A stretch of 64,000 nucleotides of DNA from Gordonia neofelifaecis NRRL B-59395 (GTDB lineage Bacteria > Actinomycetota > Actinomycetes > Mycobacteriales > Mycobacteriaceae). The notes under the pieces are model-generated. The model was not told where the DNA came from. It ran no database searches and worked only from the letters and a program-made list of their open reading frames with translations. The stretch is from contig NZ_AEUD01000001.1 of the NCBI RefSeq assembly GCF_000192435.1, forward strand, positions 186,001 to 250,000, written 5' to 3'. The first letter of the stretch is position 1; the number at the start of each line of letters is the position of its first letter. The position numbers and the translations under genes are program-made. This document shows, piece by piece, positions 21,293 through 29,161 of this stretch.

Positions 21293-22864
21293 TCAGCCTG
21301 CCGGTGCCTCCGGCACCGGTTCCGTGGACGTCGTCGTGCCCTGCTGAGTCGCGGGGGATTGGGCCGCCGGGGACTGAGCCGCGGCGGTGGTCGGCGGTGG
21401 CGTCCGCTGTTCGAGCCAGTCGGAGCCGGACCGGCTCACCGTCACGACGGTCCCGTCGGGTTCGGTGATCTCCAACTGCTCACTGCCCGGCAGCCACCGG
21501 ACCGTACTCGACGACGGGAAGCTGCCCCGGTAGACGACCTCGGTCGATGTCGCGTCTCGGATCGTCACCGCACCGCCGTCGTCATAGAACGCGTATCGCC
21601 CCGAGGAGGTCGGCGTTCCGCCGGCCGGGAGCTCGGGCGTCGGGGACGGTGCGACCTCGGAGGTCGTCGTCGGAGCGGCCGGGGCGCTGGGAGACGAGGC
21701 CGGCGGACTCGACGCTGCGTCAGACGTCGACGAGGCAGACGTCGATGAGGCGGACGTTGACGGCGGCGCTGATGAGGCCGCCGATGACGTCGTGGTCGGG
21801 GCGAGGCGCGCCGACGCGGTCCCGGTCGGCGAGACACACCTGATACCGGCGGGCACTTCGAAGACCGGCGTCGTCGCCCGCAGCGACTGCGTCGCGGTGC
21901 CGCTGGAGCGGAAGTTGCCGATCAGATTCGTCAGCACCACCGGGTAGCTTCCGCCGCCGAGGATCCAGGTCAGCAGACTGCCGAGGATTCCCTGCTCGAA
22001 CTTGTACACGGCCGGATTGGCCAGACTCGATGCCGGGAGCAGGATCGGCGCCTGAGTCTGTCCGGGGAAGCTCAACTCGTAGGTGTAGTTCGCCTGACTG
22101 GGTGGGTTCGGCCACCGCAATTCGACGGTGGAATAGGGGAGGAGCAGGTACGTCGTCGTGGTGTTGTAGCAGCTCAACGACGTCGGATTGGCGGGACGGC
22201 CGGTCGCCAGGGCACCGGTGGCGGTGGCATTCGCGGTGGCGGCGCGGGCCTCACCGGGATCGACGACGCCGGTGGCGACGACGGCCACGGTGACCGCGGC
22301 GGCGGTGGTGCCGACCATCCGGCGCGCGGCCCGCGACCGGCGCCAGCCCTGCTCGGGTGCGAAGGCGACGAGCAGCAGCGCACTGACGCCGAGGGCCTGA
22401 ATCGCGAGCGTGTACGGATTGCCGAGCCACGAGGCGACATAGCCCAGCACCGGGACGGTGAAGTACACCCGGCGGGCGTCGGCGACGATGTACCGGTCCG
22501 GATCGGGGGCGGGATTGGCGTCGCCGCGCATGGTCAGCATCGCCGACGTCGATGAGGTCGCATCGACCGAGACCACCCGGTGGGTGACGCGGGTGCCGTC
22601 GGCGCGAACGACGGTCGCCACATCGCCGGACCGGAGCTGCGTCGCCGGTACGGTTCGGGAGAAGCCGAGCGCGCCGACGGGGATGGCCGGTGACATGGAT
22701 CCGGTCTCGAAGATCATCGGCCGGACGCCGAACAGCACGGCGGCCACCGTCGCCAGGATGCACGCGACACCGGCCGCGGCGGCGACGGTGAGCGCTCGAT
22801 CCGCCGCGGGTCGTCGCGGGCGGATCGGCATGAAGGGATCGGTGGGGGTCTCGTCGCAGGTCAC
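21293..22864 (-). CDS. SipW-like signal peptidase fused to a Ser/Thr/Pro-rich extracellular domain
   Basis: A 523-residue, modular protein. Residues 27-46 form a membrane helix. Residues 50-150 are a S26B-type peptidase with catalytic Ser56 (ETGSMSP), His95 in place of the usual Lys (RVTHRVV), and Asp115/Asp121 (GDANPAPDP). A second helix (152-170) returns to the cytoplasm. Residues 172-208 then read like a fresh signal peptide: basic RRSRAARR, a hydrophobic core, and ARA before the next residue. Residues 209-350 form an unrecognised exported domain. Residues 355-430 are almost pure Ser/Ala/Thr/Pro, followed by a short beta-rich end (SGRYAFYDDGGAVTIRD). It is the last gene of a five-gene operon and starts at a GTG four bases after its upstream neighbour. 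Confidence 0.8.
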   Translation of the reverse strand: MTCDETPTDPFMPIRPRRPAADRALTVAAAAGVACILATVAAVLFGVRPMIFETGSMSPAIPVGALGFSRTVPATQLRSGDVATVVRADGTRVTHRVVSVDATSSTSAMLTMRGDANPAPDPDRYIVADARRVYFTVPVLGYVASWLGNPYTLAIQALGVSALLLVAFAPEQGWRRSRAARRMVGTTAAAVTVAVVATGVVDPGEARAATANATATGALATGRPANPTSLSCYNTTTTYLLLPYSTVELRWPNPPSQANYTYELSFPGQTQAPILLPASSLANPAVYKFEQGILGSLLTWILGGGSYPVVLTNLIGNFRSSGTATQSLRATTPVFEVPAGIRCVSPTGTASARLAPTTTSSAASSAPPSTSASSTSASSTSDAASSPPASSPSAPAAPTTTSEVAPSPTPELPAGGTPTSSGRYAFYDDGGAVTIRDATSTEVVYRGSFPSSSTVRWLPGSEQLEITEPDGTVVTVSRSGSDWLEQRTPPPTTAAAQSPAAQSPATQQGTTTSTEPVPEAPAG

Positions 22865-22868
22865 GTGG

Positions 22869-23462
22869 CTATCCCGTCGCGTCGAAGGTGAAGGTGACGG
22901 TGCCCGCGGACGCCAGACCGGCGAAGCTCGCCGGCGTGTCCATTCGCAGGGTGAGCTGCATGCAGAGCCGCTCGGTGGTGCCGATCGCGAGCGGCCGGGC
23001 TACGACGCCGGAGAACCCCGCTTTCGCGGTGGTCACATTCTGTGCCGACACCAGGGTGGCGATACCCGCCGGGCAGGTGGTTCCGGTGGAGGTGCCGGTC
23101 ACCGAGGTGCCTGCGGCGACCACCGTCGACTTGAGCGTGGTCCACTGTCCGACACTCGTCGCGGTGTTCGACGACCCGACCGAGGGAAGGTAGGTGAACG
23201 CGAGTGTGCCGGTGTTCTTGACGTCGACCATCGTCGCGGTGGTGTAGCCCGGCAGCAGCGTGTCGGGGAAGGAGACGGTCGCGGCCGCCGAGCCGTTGGC
23301 CCGGATCTCGATCGTCGCGGTGGTGAACTGGCCCGACAGCGTGTGGGAGGTGGTGGACCACAGCGCCGAGGTGCCGATGGCACCGGTGCCCAGCAGTATC
23401 CCGCACGCCAGCAGTGCGCGGACGCGCTTCGACGTCGTCGTGGCGGGCAGTCTGAACCTCAC
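22869..23462 (-). CDS. SipW-dependent-type exported protein C (TasA/camelysin-like)
   Basis: A 197-residue secreted protein. A basic N-terminus and hydrophobic core (RALLACGILLGTGAIG) lead into TSALWSTTSHTLSG and TTATIEI, the alternate-signal pattern shared with the two other small proteins of this operon and with TasA/camelysin families. The mature part is Ser/Thr/Ala/Gly-rich and beta-predicted, with two Cys (TTCPAG and RLCMQL) that could pair. Its GTG overlaps the stop of the signal peptidase gene by four bases (GTGA), so the two are translationally coupled. It is likely a substrate of the adjacent peptidase(s) and possibly a surface fibre subunit. Confidence 0.78.
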   Translation of the reverse strand: MRFRLPATTTSKRVRALLACGILLGTGAIGTSALWSTTSHTLSGQFTTATIEIRANGSAAATVSFPDTLLPGYTTATMVDVKNTGTLAFTYLPSVGSSNTATSVGQWTTLKSTVVAAGTSVTGTSTGTTCPAGIATLVSAQNVTTAKAGFSGVVARPLAIGTTERLCMQLTLRMDTPASFAGLASAGTVTFTFDATG

Positions 23463-24127
23463 GAGTCGGACTCCTTCGCCGGAAGTGCGAAGGCGGCGGT
23501 CGGAGTCTCGTCCGCGGGACCGGCGAGTTCCTCGTCACGCGCCCGCCGGCGTCGGTCGTCCCGCCAATCGGTGTAGAACTGCCAGCCGCCGTACACGAAG
23601 AGGAGTCCGGCGAGGACGAACACGGTGACGGTGCGCCGGGCACCGGTGAACCAGGTGTTGACGTATCCCACGTAGGGGATCGAGTACCACAGCACGCCGC
23701 GGACCTGGACCGGGCGGACGGGCGGGTCCTCGGCGTCGTTGGCGTCGCCTTTCGTGACCAGCCTCGGCTGCCCGCTCGGTGTCTCGGTGATCCGGACGAC
23801 GCGATGGGTGATGACGCCCGGCCGGCCCGACTGCAACTGGTAGGTGATGACGTCGCCGATACGGATCGATCCGAACGGCGCCGGACGCACCACGATCAGC
23901 ATGCCCTCCGGATAGTCGGGCCGCATCGATCCGGTGAGGATGGAGTACGGCCGTCCGCCGCCGACCTTCGGCACCACGATTGTGGCGAACAGCACCGCGA
24001 ATGCGGCGAACAGCAGCAGCCAACTGACGGCCTGCCACACCAGGTGCAGCCTGCGCTGGGCCGGTGTGCGTTCCGGCCGCTCGGAATCGGCGCCCTGCGA
24101 CGGCGCCGCGCCGTCGATCGCCGTCAC
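23459..24127 (-). CDS. sipW: SipW-like signal peptidase I (S26B)
   Basis: A 222-residue peptidase with a cytosolic N-terminus, a membrane helix (about 33-53), catalytic Ser67 (LTGSMRPDYPEG), His108 (GVITHRVVRI) and the conserved GDANDAEDP acidic segment (D128/D134), then a second helix near 165-185 and a basic C-terminal tail. His in place of Lys is the ER/archaeal/SipW form rather than standard bacterial LepB. The start is the GTG at 24127, which overlaps the preceding gene by four bases; the longer open frame upstream lies inside that gene. It sits between two candidate substrates, which is strong context for a dedicated processing role. Confidence 0.9.
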   Translation of the reverse strand: MTAIDGAAPSQGADSERPERTPAQRRLHLVWQAVSWLLLFAAFAVLFATIVVPKVGGGRPYSILTGSMRPDYPEGMLIVVRPAPFGSIRIGDVITYQLQSGRPGVITHRVVRITETPSGQPRLVTKGDANDAEDPPVRPVQVRGVLWYSIPYVGYVNTWFTGARRTVTVFVLAGLLFVYGGWQFYTDWRDDRRRRARDEELAGPADETPTAAFALPAKESDS

Positions 24128-24711
24128 GGGTTCTGCCCCGGACGGAGCTGGCCGACCGCGAAGTCGAAGTTGATCTGATACGCGGCGGGCTGTGTTCCGC
24201 TCACCGCCTTCAGCATCGCCCGAACGCACCAGGTGGTGCTCGCGCCGATCTCCAGGACCTTCCAGTCCGACGACGACGGCGACCCCGGCGCGATGGCTGT
24301 GTGCGGCCCGGTGGTGTCGGTGGCGGGGAACGCGCCGCTGAGATCTCCGCTGCCGCCCGCGCACCCGCCCACCGAGCCCGAGAGCCGGACGGTGACCGCC
24401 GAGCCGGTCGTGCTGATCATCGGGCCACCCGCCGAGAGCAGGTAGCGGATCCGCGTCGAACCGGTGTTGGTGATGGTGAGCGGCGCCTCCGTGACGTTGC
24501 CGACCGCGATGTTGGCGCCCTGCAGCGCCGGGAACGTGTACGACGACCCGCCGCTTCCATGAGCGTCGAGACCGATGGTTCCGGTCTCGACGGTGCCGGG
24601 ATTCCAGGTCTCGGCGTCGGCCCAGAACGCCCCGGTGGAGTACACGGATCCGAGGATCAGCGACACCACCAGGACGCCGAGGGCTCCGATGAGCAGTCTG
24701 CGTCGCGTCAC
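24124..24711 (-). CDS. SipW-dependent-type exported protein B (TasA/camelysin-like)
   Basis: A 195-residue protein with N-terminus MTRRRLLIGALGVLVVSLIL and the alternate cleavage region STGAFWADAETWNPGTVETG. The mature domain has IGLDAHGSGGSSYTFPAL and ITNTGSTRIRYLLSAGG, the beta-sandwich style of camelysin/TasA proteins, with two Cys near GGCAGG and TWCVRAM. It starts at a GTG, 25 bases after the stop of protein A, and ends coupled to sipW. The likely role is an extracellular fibre or cell-surface protein processed by the neighbouring SipW; this is inferred from family and context. Confidence 0.8.
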   Translation of the reverse strand: MTRRRLLIGALGVLVVSLILGSVYSTGAFWADAETWNPGTVETGTIGLDAHGSGGSSYTFPALQGANIAVGNVTEAPLTITNTGSTRIRYLLSAGGPMISTTGSAVTVRLSGSVGGCAGGSGDLSGAFPATDTTGPHTAIAPGSPSSSDWKVLEIGASTTWCVRAMLKAVSGTQPAAYQINFDFAVGQLRPGQNP

Positions 24712-24736
24712 GGTGCGTTCGAGAATCGTCTGGGGG

Positions 24737-25258
24737 CTACGGTCGCACCTGGTTCAGTGCGATCTTCATGTTGCTGACCCCGACCTGCGTGTTGGTGTCG
24801 ACAGTGTTCGGCGTGCTCGCCTTGAACTCGACCGTCGCCGTCACCGGGATCTGCTGCCCGTTGGTGACCGAGATCGGCGTCGTGGTGGTGTCGGTGCCGT
24901 TCGCCGTGGTCGTCACGACGAAGTTGCTCGACGGCACGTTTCCGGTGCCCAGGTTCACGCCCAGGGTCGCTTTCATGTTCTTGCCGGTCGCGGTGACGGT
25001 GCAGTCGCCCGCGTACTTCCAGACGTCGCCGGGCACCATCAGATCGGTGGCCGGGTCGACTGCGTTGCCGCCGATCATCGTCGACGAGATGTCGGTCCAG
25101 GCGCCGCCGGTGCCGCAGTCGAGGCCGAAGTCACCGGTCGTGATGTTGCCGCCCGCGATGTCCTCGGAGTCGCTCCACAGCGCGTAGGAGCCGAATCCGC
25201 CGAGGAGGAGGATGGCTCCCGCTCCGACGGCCAGGGCGCCCTTCGTCTTGCGATTCAT
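24737..25258 (-). CDS. Alternate-type signal peptide exported protein A, first gene of the SipW operon
   Basis: A 173-residue protein starting at an ATG with a strong GGAGGTG site. The signal region MNRKTKGALAVGAGAILLLG is followed by GSYALWSDSEDIAGGNITTG, the hallmark of the actinobacterial alternate-signal family (RER_14450-like), and by FGLDCGTGGAWTDIS. The mature part is short, Thr/Val-rich and beta-predicted, with Cys residues at GLDCG and AGDCTV. As first and best-initiated gene it is probably the most abundant product, as expected of a major fibre subunit. Function is inferred by analogy with TasA. Confidence 0.82.
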   Translation of the reverse strand: MNRKTKGALAVGAGAILLLGGFGSYALWSDSEDIAGGNITTGDFGLDCGTGGAWTDISSTMIGGNAVDPATDLMVPGDVWKYAGDCTVTATGKNMKATLGVNLGTGNVPSSNFVVTTTANGTDTTTTPISVTNGQQIPVTATVEFKASTPNTVDTNTQVGVSNMKIALNQVRP

Positions 25259-25311
25259 CTGTCCACCTCCGGGTCGCGGTGGACTGAGGGCTGCCACCGA
25301 GCTTCAAATCT

Positions 25312-25365
25312 GTGACGGTTGTCACTGGTGAGAGGTTCGGTGAAGTGAGACGGGTTGTTACTGGT
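25312..25365 (-). promoter_or_regulatory. Repeated regulatory sites upstream of the SipW operon
   Basis: A 13-base word (GGTTGTCACTGGT, 25317-25329) recurs with one change 36 bases away (25353-25365). The first copy overlaps a perfect GTGAC-N4-GTCAC dyad (25312-25325). The sites lie 54-107 bases before the start codon of the operon's first gene, the right place for an activator or repressor. The spacing is not a whole number of helical turns by my count (about 3.4). Confidence 0.45.
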
Positions 25366-25475
25366 TTCGGGAGATTCGACTGTCGTACGTTCAGGTCATT
25401 TGTCTCGATCGAATGCCGGAATCGTGCCGATCGGCCGACGGCATGGCCCGGTTCTCATTGCGCCGCCGGCCGGGA

Positions 25476-26720
25476 TCACACGCCCGGATCGCGCTCCGGC
25501 ATCGGTCGGAGGGGGATCTCCGGTCGTCCCAGAACTCGCGCCGGACGGCGTCGCGCAGACGCGTAGACCTCGGCGGTCCGCTTCGCGATCGACTGCCACG
25601 TGAACTCCTCGCCGAGGCGGGTGCGCGCGCGGCGAGCACGCTGCTGCGTCGCCGCCGGATCGGCCAGCGCGTCGCACACGGCCGTGGCGAGACCAGCCGG
25701 GTCGAAGGGCTCGAACGTCCAGCCCGTGTCGCCGTCGGTCACGGCTTCGCCGAGTCCGCCCGCGGTGGAGGTGATCAACGGGATGCCGGTCGCCGCGGCC
25801 TCGAGCGCGACGATCCCGAACGGCTCATAGCGACTGGGCAGGACGATCGCGTCGCAGTGGTGCATCAGCCTCAGCAGGCCCTCGTGATCCTGCGTGCCGA
25901 CGAAGTCGACCGCGGCGGTGACGCCGTGGTCCGCGGCCTGCTCGCGCAGCCAGGCGAGCTGGGTGCCGTCGCCCGCAACGGTCAGCCGCGTGCGCGGGTG
26001 CGCGCGGCGGATCGCGGGGAGCGCTTCGAGCAGGTCCTGCACGCCCTTCTCGTACTCGAGACGGCCGGCGAACAGCAGCTCGGGGGGACCGGCGTGGACC
26101 CGCCGGTCCACGAAGCTCCAGGTTCGGACGTCGATCCCGTTGTGGATCACGGTGATCGGTGGCAACTGCGGCCCGAACAGGGTGTCGACCTCATCGCGCA
26201 TCGACGCGGAGCAGGTGATGAGGGAGTCCGAGGCGTTCGCCAGCCACCACTCCACCGAATGCACCTGGCGGTTGATGTGCCCCGCCACCCAGCCGCTGTG
26301 CCTGCCCGCCTCGGTCGCGTGCAGCGTCGAGACCAGGGGTACGTCGAAGTACTGGGCGAGCGCGATGGCCGGGTGGGCCACCAGCCAATCGTGCGCGTGC
26401 ACAACGTCCGGGGCGGGGCCGTCGCGCAGGATCCGCAGGCCCGCGCGGACGAAGCCGTGGCCCATGGCGAGCGTCCACGCCATCATGTCGGCGCCGAAGT
26501 CGAACGCGGGCGGATCCTCGGCGACGGCGATCACCCGGACCCCGTTGACGACCGTGTCGGTGGTGGGATGGGTGCTCGCGTCGGTGCCGGAGGGCTGCCG
26601 GGTGAGGACGGTGACGTCGTGACCTAGGTCGGCGACGGCCTCGGTCAGATGGTGGACATGCCTGCCGAGCCCGCCCACCACCACCGGCGGGTACTCCCAG
26701 GAGACGACGAGGACGCGCAT
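25476..26720 (-). CDS. GT4 glycosyltransferase (Rv3032-like alpha-glucosyltransferase)
   Basis: A 414-residue GT-B enzyme. The N-terminal lobe begins VLVVSWEYPPVVVGGLGRHV, typical of GT4 glycogen-synthase-like enzymes, and the C-terminal lobe has LLFAGRLEYEKGVQDLLEAL and the E-x7-E motif in SRYEPFGIVALEAAATG. The closest known counterpart, Rv3032, is an alpha-1,4-glucosyltransferase for methylglucose lipopolysaccharide and glycogen-type glucan. Its ATG overlaps the stop of the upstream GH57 gene (ATGA), so the two are co-translated. The order methyltransferase-GH57-GT4 matches M. tuberculosis Rv3030-Rv3032. Confidence 0.9.
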   Translation of the reverse strand: MRVLVVSWEYPPVVVGGLGRHVHHLTEAVADLGHDVTVLTRQPSGTDASTHPTTDTVVNGVRVIAVAEDPPAFDFGADMMAWTLAMGHGFVRAGLRILRDGPAPDVVHAHDWLVAHPAIALAQYFDVPLVSTLHATEAGRHSGWVAGHINRQVHSVEWWLANASDSLITCSASMRDEVDTLFGPQLPPITVIHNGIDVRTWSFVDRRVHAGPPELLFAGRLEYEKGVQDLLEALPAIRRAHPRTRLTVAGDGTQLAWLREQAADHGVTAAVDFVGTQDHEGLLRLMHHCDAIVLPSRYEPFGIVALEAAATGIPLITSTAGGLGEAVTDGDTGWTFEPFDPAGLATAVCDALADPAATQQRARRARTRLGEEFTWQSIAKRTAEVYASARRRPARVLGRPEIPLRPMPERDPGV

Positions 26721-28258
26721 CAGAAGCCGCCTTCCCGGGCGGGCAGCCGCCTCGCGTCGAGGGCGCCGAACAGATTGTCGGCATGTCGCCAGCCGTCTGC
26801 CAACTGCCGGGCCCGGCCCTCCTTACCGGCGTCGGCCGCGGCGCAGATCTCCCGGGTCGCATGCGCGTGCTTGTAGGCGCGGTCCTGCGCGTAGCCTGCG
26901 GCGGTGTCCTTCGAGATCATGAACGGCCAGTCGGACTGGACGGTCATCAGCGTCTCCCGCAGGATCTGGTCGGCGATCCCGTCGCGCGCCGGAACACCCG
27001 GGGCGTGGCCGCGCCGTTTGTCGAGCGAGTCGAGCGCGGTATCGGTGACCTCGCTGTTCAGCTGGACGAGATGCTGAACCTGCGGACCCTCCCACACGCG
27101 CCAGTCCTTGCCCGAGCCCCATGACGAGTCGTCGAGCTCCACCGGTTCGCCGACGTAACCGTTCCGGCGGGCGGTCGCGAGCGAGCCGACCGTGACTCCG
27201 GCCTCGGGAAGTCGGCGCATCAGTCGCTCCAGCCAGATGGGCCCCTCGTGCCACCAGTGTCCGTACAACTCGGTGTCGAACGCCGCGACGACGTGAGCAG
27301 GCCGGCCGATCCGCTCCGACTCGGAGATCAGCCGCGCGCGGATGCAGTCGATGAAGTCGTCGACGTGCTTGTCGATCACCGGATCCACCAACGACGGGTC
27401 GTACGGCTTCTTCGCCTCGCCCGGCACGTTCTTCCCCGTGACGCGGACCGGTTTGAAGCCCGTCTGGTGGTCGTAGGTGTGGAAGTCGCGGTACGCGGCG
27501 TGGCCCGGGTATCCGGACTTGGGCGACCACACGCGGTAACTCACGGTGAGGTCGCGGCCGAAGGCGACCACGCCGGAGTCGCCGACCGGCCGGCCGAGGG
27601 CGGTGTCGCCGTGCAGGGTGGGGCCGTCGACCATGAAGTGACCGACGCCTGCGGCGCGGTACTCCTGCTCCATGCCCGGCGTGTAGGCGCATTCGGGCGC
27701 CCAGATGCCCGTCGGCCGGGTACCCCAGCGCAACTCGGCGTCGGCCAGGCCCTCGCTCAGCGAGAACTGCCGGAGCCGACTGTCGAGCAGGGGCTGAAAC
27801 GGGTGGGCGAGCGGGCCGCCCAGCAGTTCGATGATCCCGGACGACACCAATGGCCGGATCTGCGGGCTCCCGCCGTGCCGCCACTGCGTCTCGAAGTCAT
27901 GCAAAGCGGCTGCCGCGGAACGGAACTCGCGATGTCCCATACGGCGGCGGTCGGGTTCCGGCGCGATCGCCGCCTCCATGGCGCGCAACTGCCAGTCGGC
28001 CAGCCACTCGTACATCGACGACGCACAGTGCGGATCGTCGAGCTGAGCGGCCAGGACCGGCGTGACGCCCAGCGAGAGCACGTCGGAGAAGCCGTCGTCG
28101 GCCAGACGCCGAAGGGCGGCGAAGACGGGCTGGTAGCAGTGGGCCCACGACTGATAGAGCCACTCCTCACCGACCGGCCAACGACTGTGGTTGGCGAGCC
28201 AGGGGAGATGCGAATGAAGTACCAGCGTGAACTGGCCGGGGACCTTGTCGACGGTCAT
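26720..28258 (-). CDS. GH57 (DUF1957) 1,4-alpha-glucan branching enzyme
   Basis: A 512-residue GH57 glycoside hydrolase-like protein that would create alpha-1,6 branches in an alpha-1,4 glucan. It begins FTLVLHSHLPWLANHSRWPVG; the nucleophile Glu is in GIWAPECAYTPGM and the acid Asp in AAFDTELYGHWWHEGP. The start at 28258 is an ATG overlapping the stop of the upstream methyltransferase. A longer open frame to 28435 lies within that gene and is not used. With the GT4 downstream it forms a glucan-making pair. Confidence 0.9.
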   Translation of the reverse strand: MTVDKVPGQFTLVLHSHLPWLANHSRWPVGEEWLYQSWAHCYQPVFAALRRLADDGFSDVLSLGVTPVLAAQLDDPHCASSMYEWLADWQLRAMEAAIAPEPDRRRMGHREFRSAAAALHDFETQWRHGGSPQIRPLVSSGIIELLGGPLAHPFQPLLDSRLRQFSLSEGLADAELRWGTRPTGIWAPECAYTPGMEQEYRAAGVGHFMVDGPTLHGDTALGRPVGDSGVVAFGRDLTVSYRVWSPKSGYPGHAAYRDFHTYDHQTGFKPVRVTGKNVPGEAKKPYDPSLVDPVIDKHVDDFIDCIRARLISESERIGRPAHVVAAFDTELYGHWWHEGPIWLERLMRRLPEAGVTVGSLATARRNGYVGEPVELDDSSWGSGKDWRVWEGPQVQHLVQLNSEVTDTALDSLDKRRGHAPGVPARDGIADQILRETLMTVQSDWPFMISKDTAAGYAQDRAYKHAHATREICAAADAGKEGRARQLADGWRHADNLFGALDARRLPAREGGF

Positions 28259-29076
28259 CAGCGTCGGACGGCCACAGCGAACAGGTCGAGGCTGGCGTCG
28301 ATGTCGGCGTCGGTCGCGGACAGGATGTCGAAGTCCGCGGTCGCGACGGCGGCGACGTCGTCGGTCAGCTCGGCCGGCCACTCGTCGCCGGCGAGCGCGC
28401 GCTCGATCTGCGCGTCGATGATCGACCCGCCCCACTTCTCGTCGAGTGCCCGCAGCGTCGCGCCGTGGAAGACACCGAGCATCTGCTGCACGTCGAAGCC
28501 GCCCCCGGCGCCGGTGACATTCGGCCCGCTCGCTTCGCTCCCGGCGCCGGCCAGCAACTCGGTCATCTCCGCCGCATTCAGCTCACGCGTGTGGAACGGG
28601 TTCAGCGGGGTGTCGCGGCCCGGGGAGAAGGTGATGCGATTCGGGGTGCTCATCAGCAGCACCCCGCCTGGGCGCAGCACCCGGTGGCACTCCGCGACGA
28701 AGGCGCTCTGGTCCCAGAGATGCTCGATGACCTGGAAGTTGACGACGACGTCGACCGAGGCGTCCGCCAGCGGCAGATCGATCAGATTCCCCTGGTGCAC
28801 AATGAGTTCCGGGTATCGGCGGCGGGTGTGCTCGACGGCCTGCTCGTCGTAGTCCACACAGGTCACCGACGCGGCACGGGTCGCGACCATCGCTGCGCCG
28901 TACCCCTCGCCGGAGCCCGCTTCGAGCACGTCGAGTCCCGCACAGCGGTCCAGGATGTACTCGTAGGCCACCTCGTGGCGGCGGAACCAGTAGTTCTCGG
29001 CGGCAATCCCGGGCACGGTGCGTTCGCCGGTGAGCGCGAGCTGATCGGACTGCGGCGTCGGCTGGTAATCGGTCAC
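28258..29076 (-). CDS. SAM-dependent methyltransferase (Rv3030-like)
   Basis: A 272-residue methyltransferase with LTGERTVPGIAAENYWFRRHEVAYEY, motif I DVLEAGSGEGYGAAMV, VTCVDYDEQAVEHTR and VLRPGGVLLMSTPNRITFSP. The start is the GTG at 29076, seven bases after TAAGGT, consistent with a leaderless mRNA; the open frame continues 20 codons further. It is the first gene of an ATGA-coupled operon with GH57 and GT4 enzymes, so a sugar O-methyltransferase acting on a glucan is likely. That role is inferred from context and from the M. tuberculosis counterpart. Confidence 0.87.
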   Translation of the reverse strand: MTDYQPTPQSDQLALTGERTVPGIAAENYWFRRHEVAYEYILDRCAGLDVLEAGSGEGYGAAMVATRAASVTCVDYDEQAVEHTRRRYPELIVHQGNLIDLPLADASVDVVVNFQVIEHLWDQSAFVAECHRVLRPGGVLLMSTPNRITFSPGRDTPLNPFHTRELNAAEMTELLAGAGSEASGPNVTGAGGGFDVQQMLGVFHGATLRALDEKWGGSIIDAQIERALAGDEWPAELTDDVAAVATADFDILSATDADIDASLDLFAVAVRR

Positions 29077-29161
29077 CGCCACGACCTTAGGGCATGCCAC
29101 CGTGGCCGCCACCACTCGGGAAGTGACCGGTGCCATGTTCTCTCCGTGGGCGACCAGCGGC

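Noticed and set aside
24128-24364. Extended N-terminus of the SipW-like peptidase
   Set aside because: It lies inside the upstream exported-protein gene in another frame and is Arg/His-rich; the GTGA overlap at 24124-24127 gives a normal peptidase start.
21293-25258. Interpretation as a type IV pilus or sortase pilus locus
   Set aside because: No sortase, LPXTG signal, prepilin peptidase, or secretion ATPase is present; the signal types point to SipW/TasA instead.
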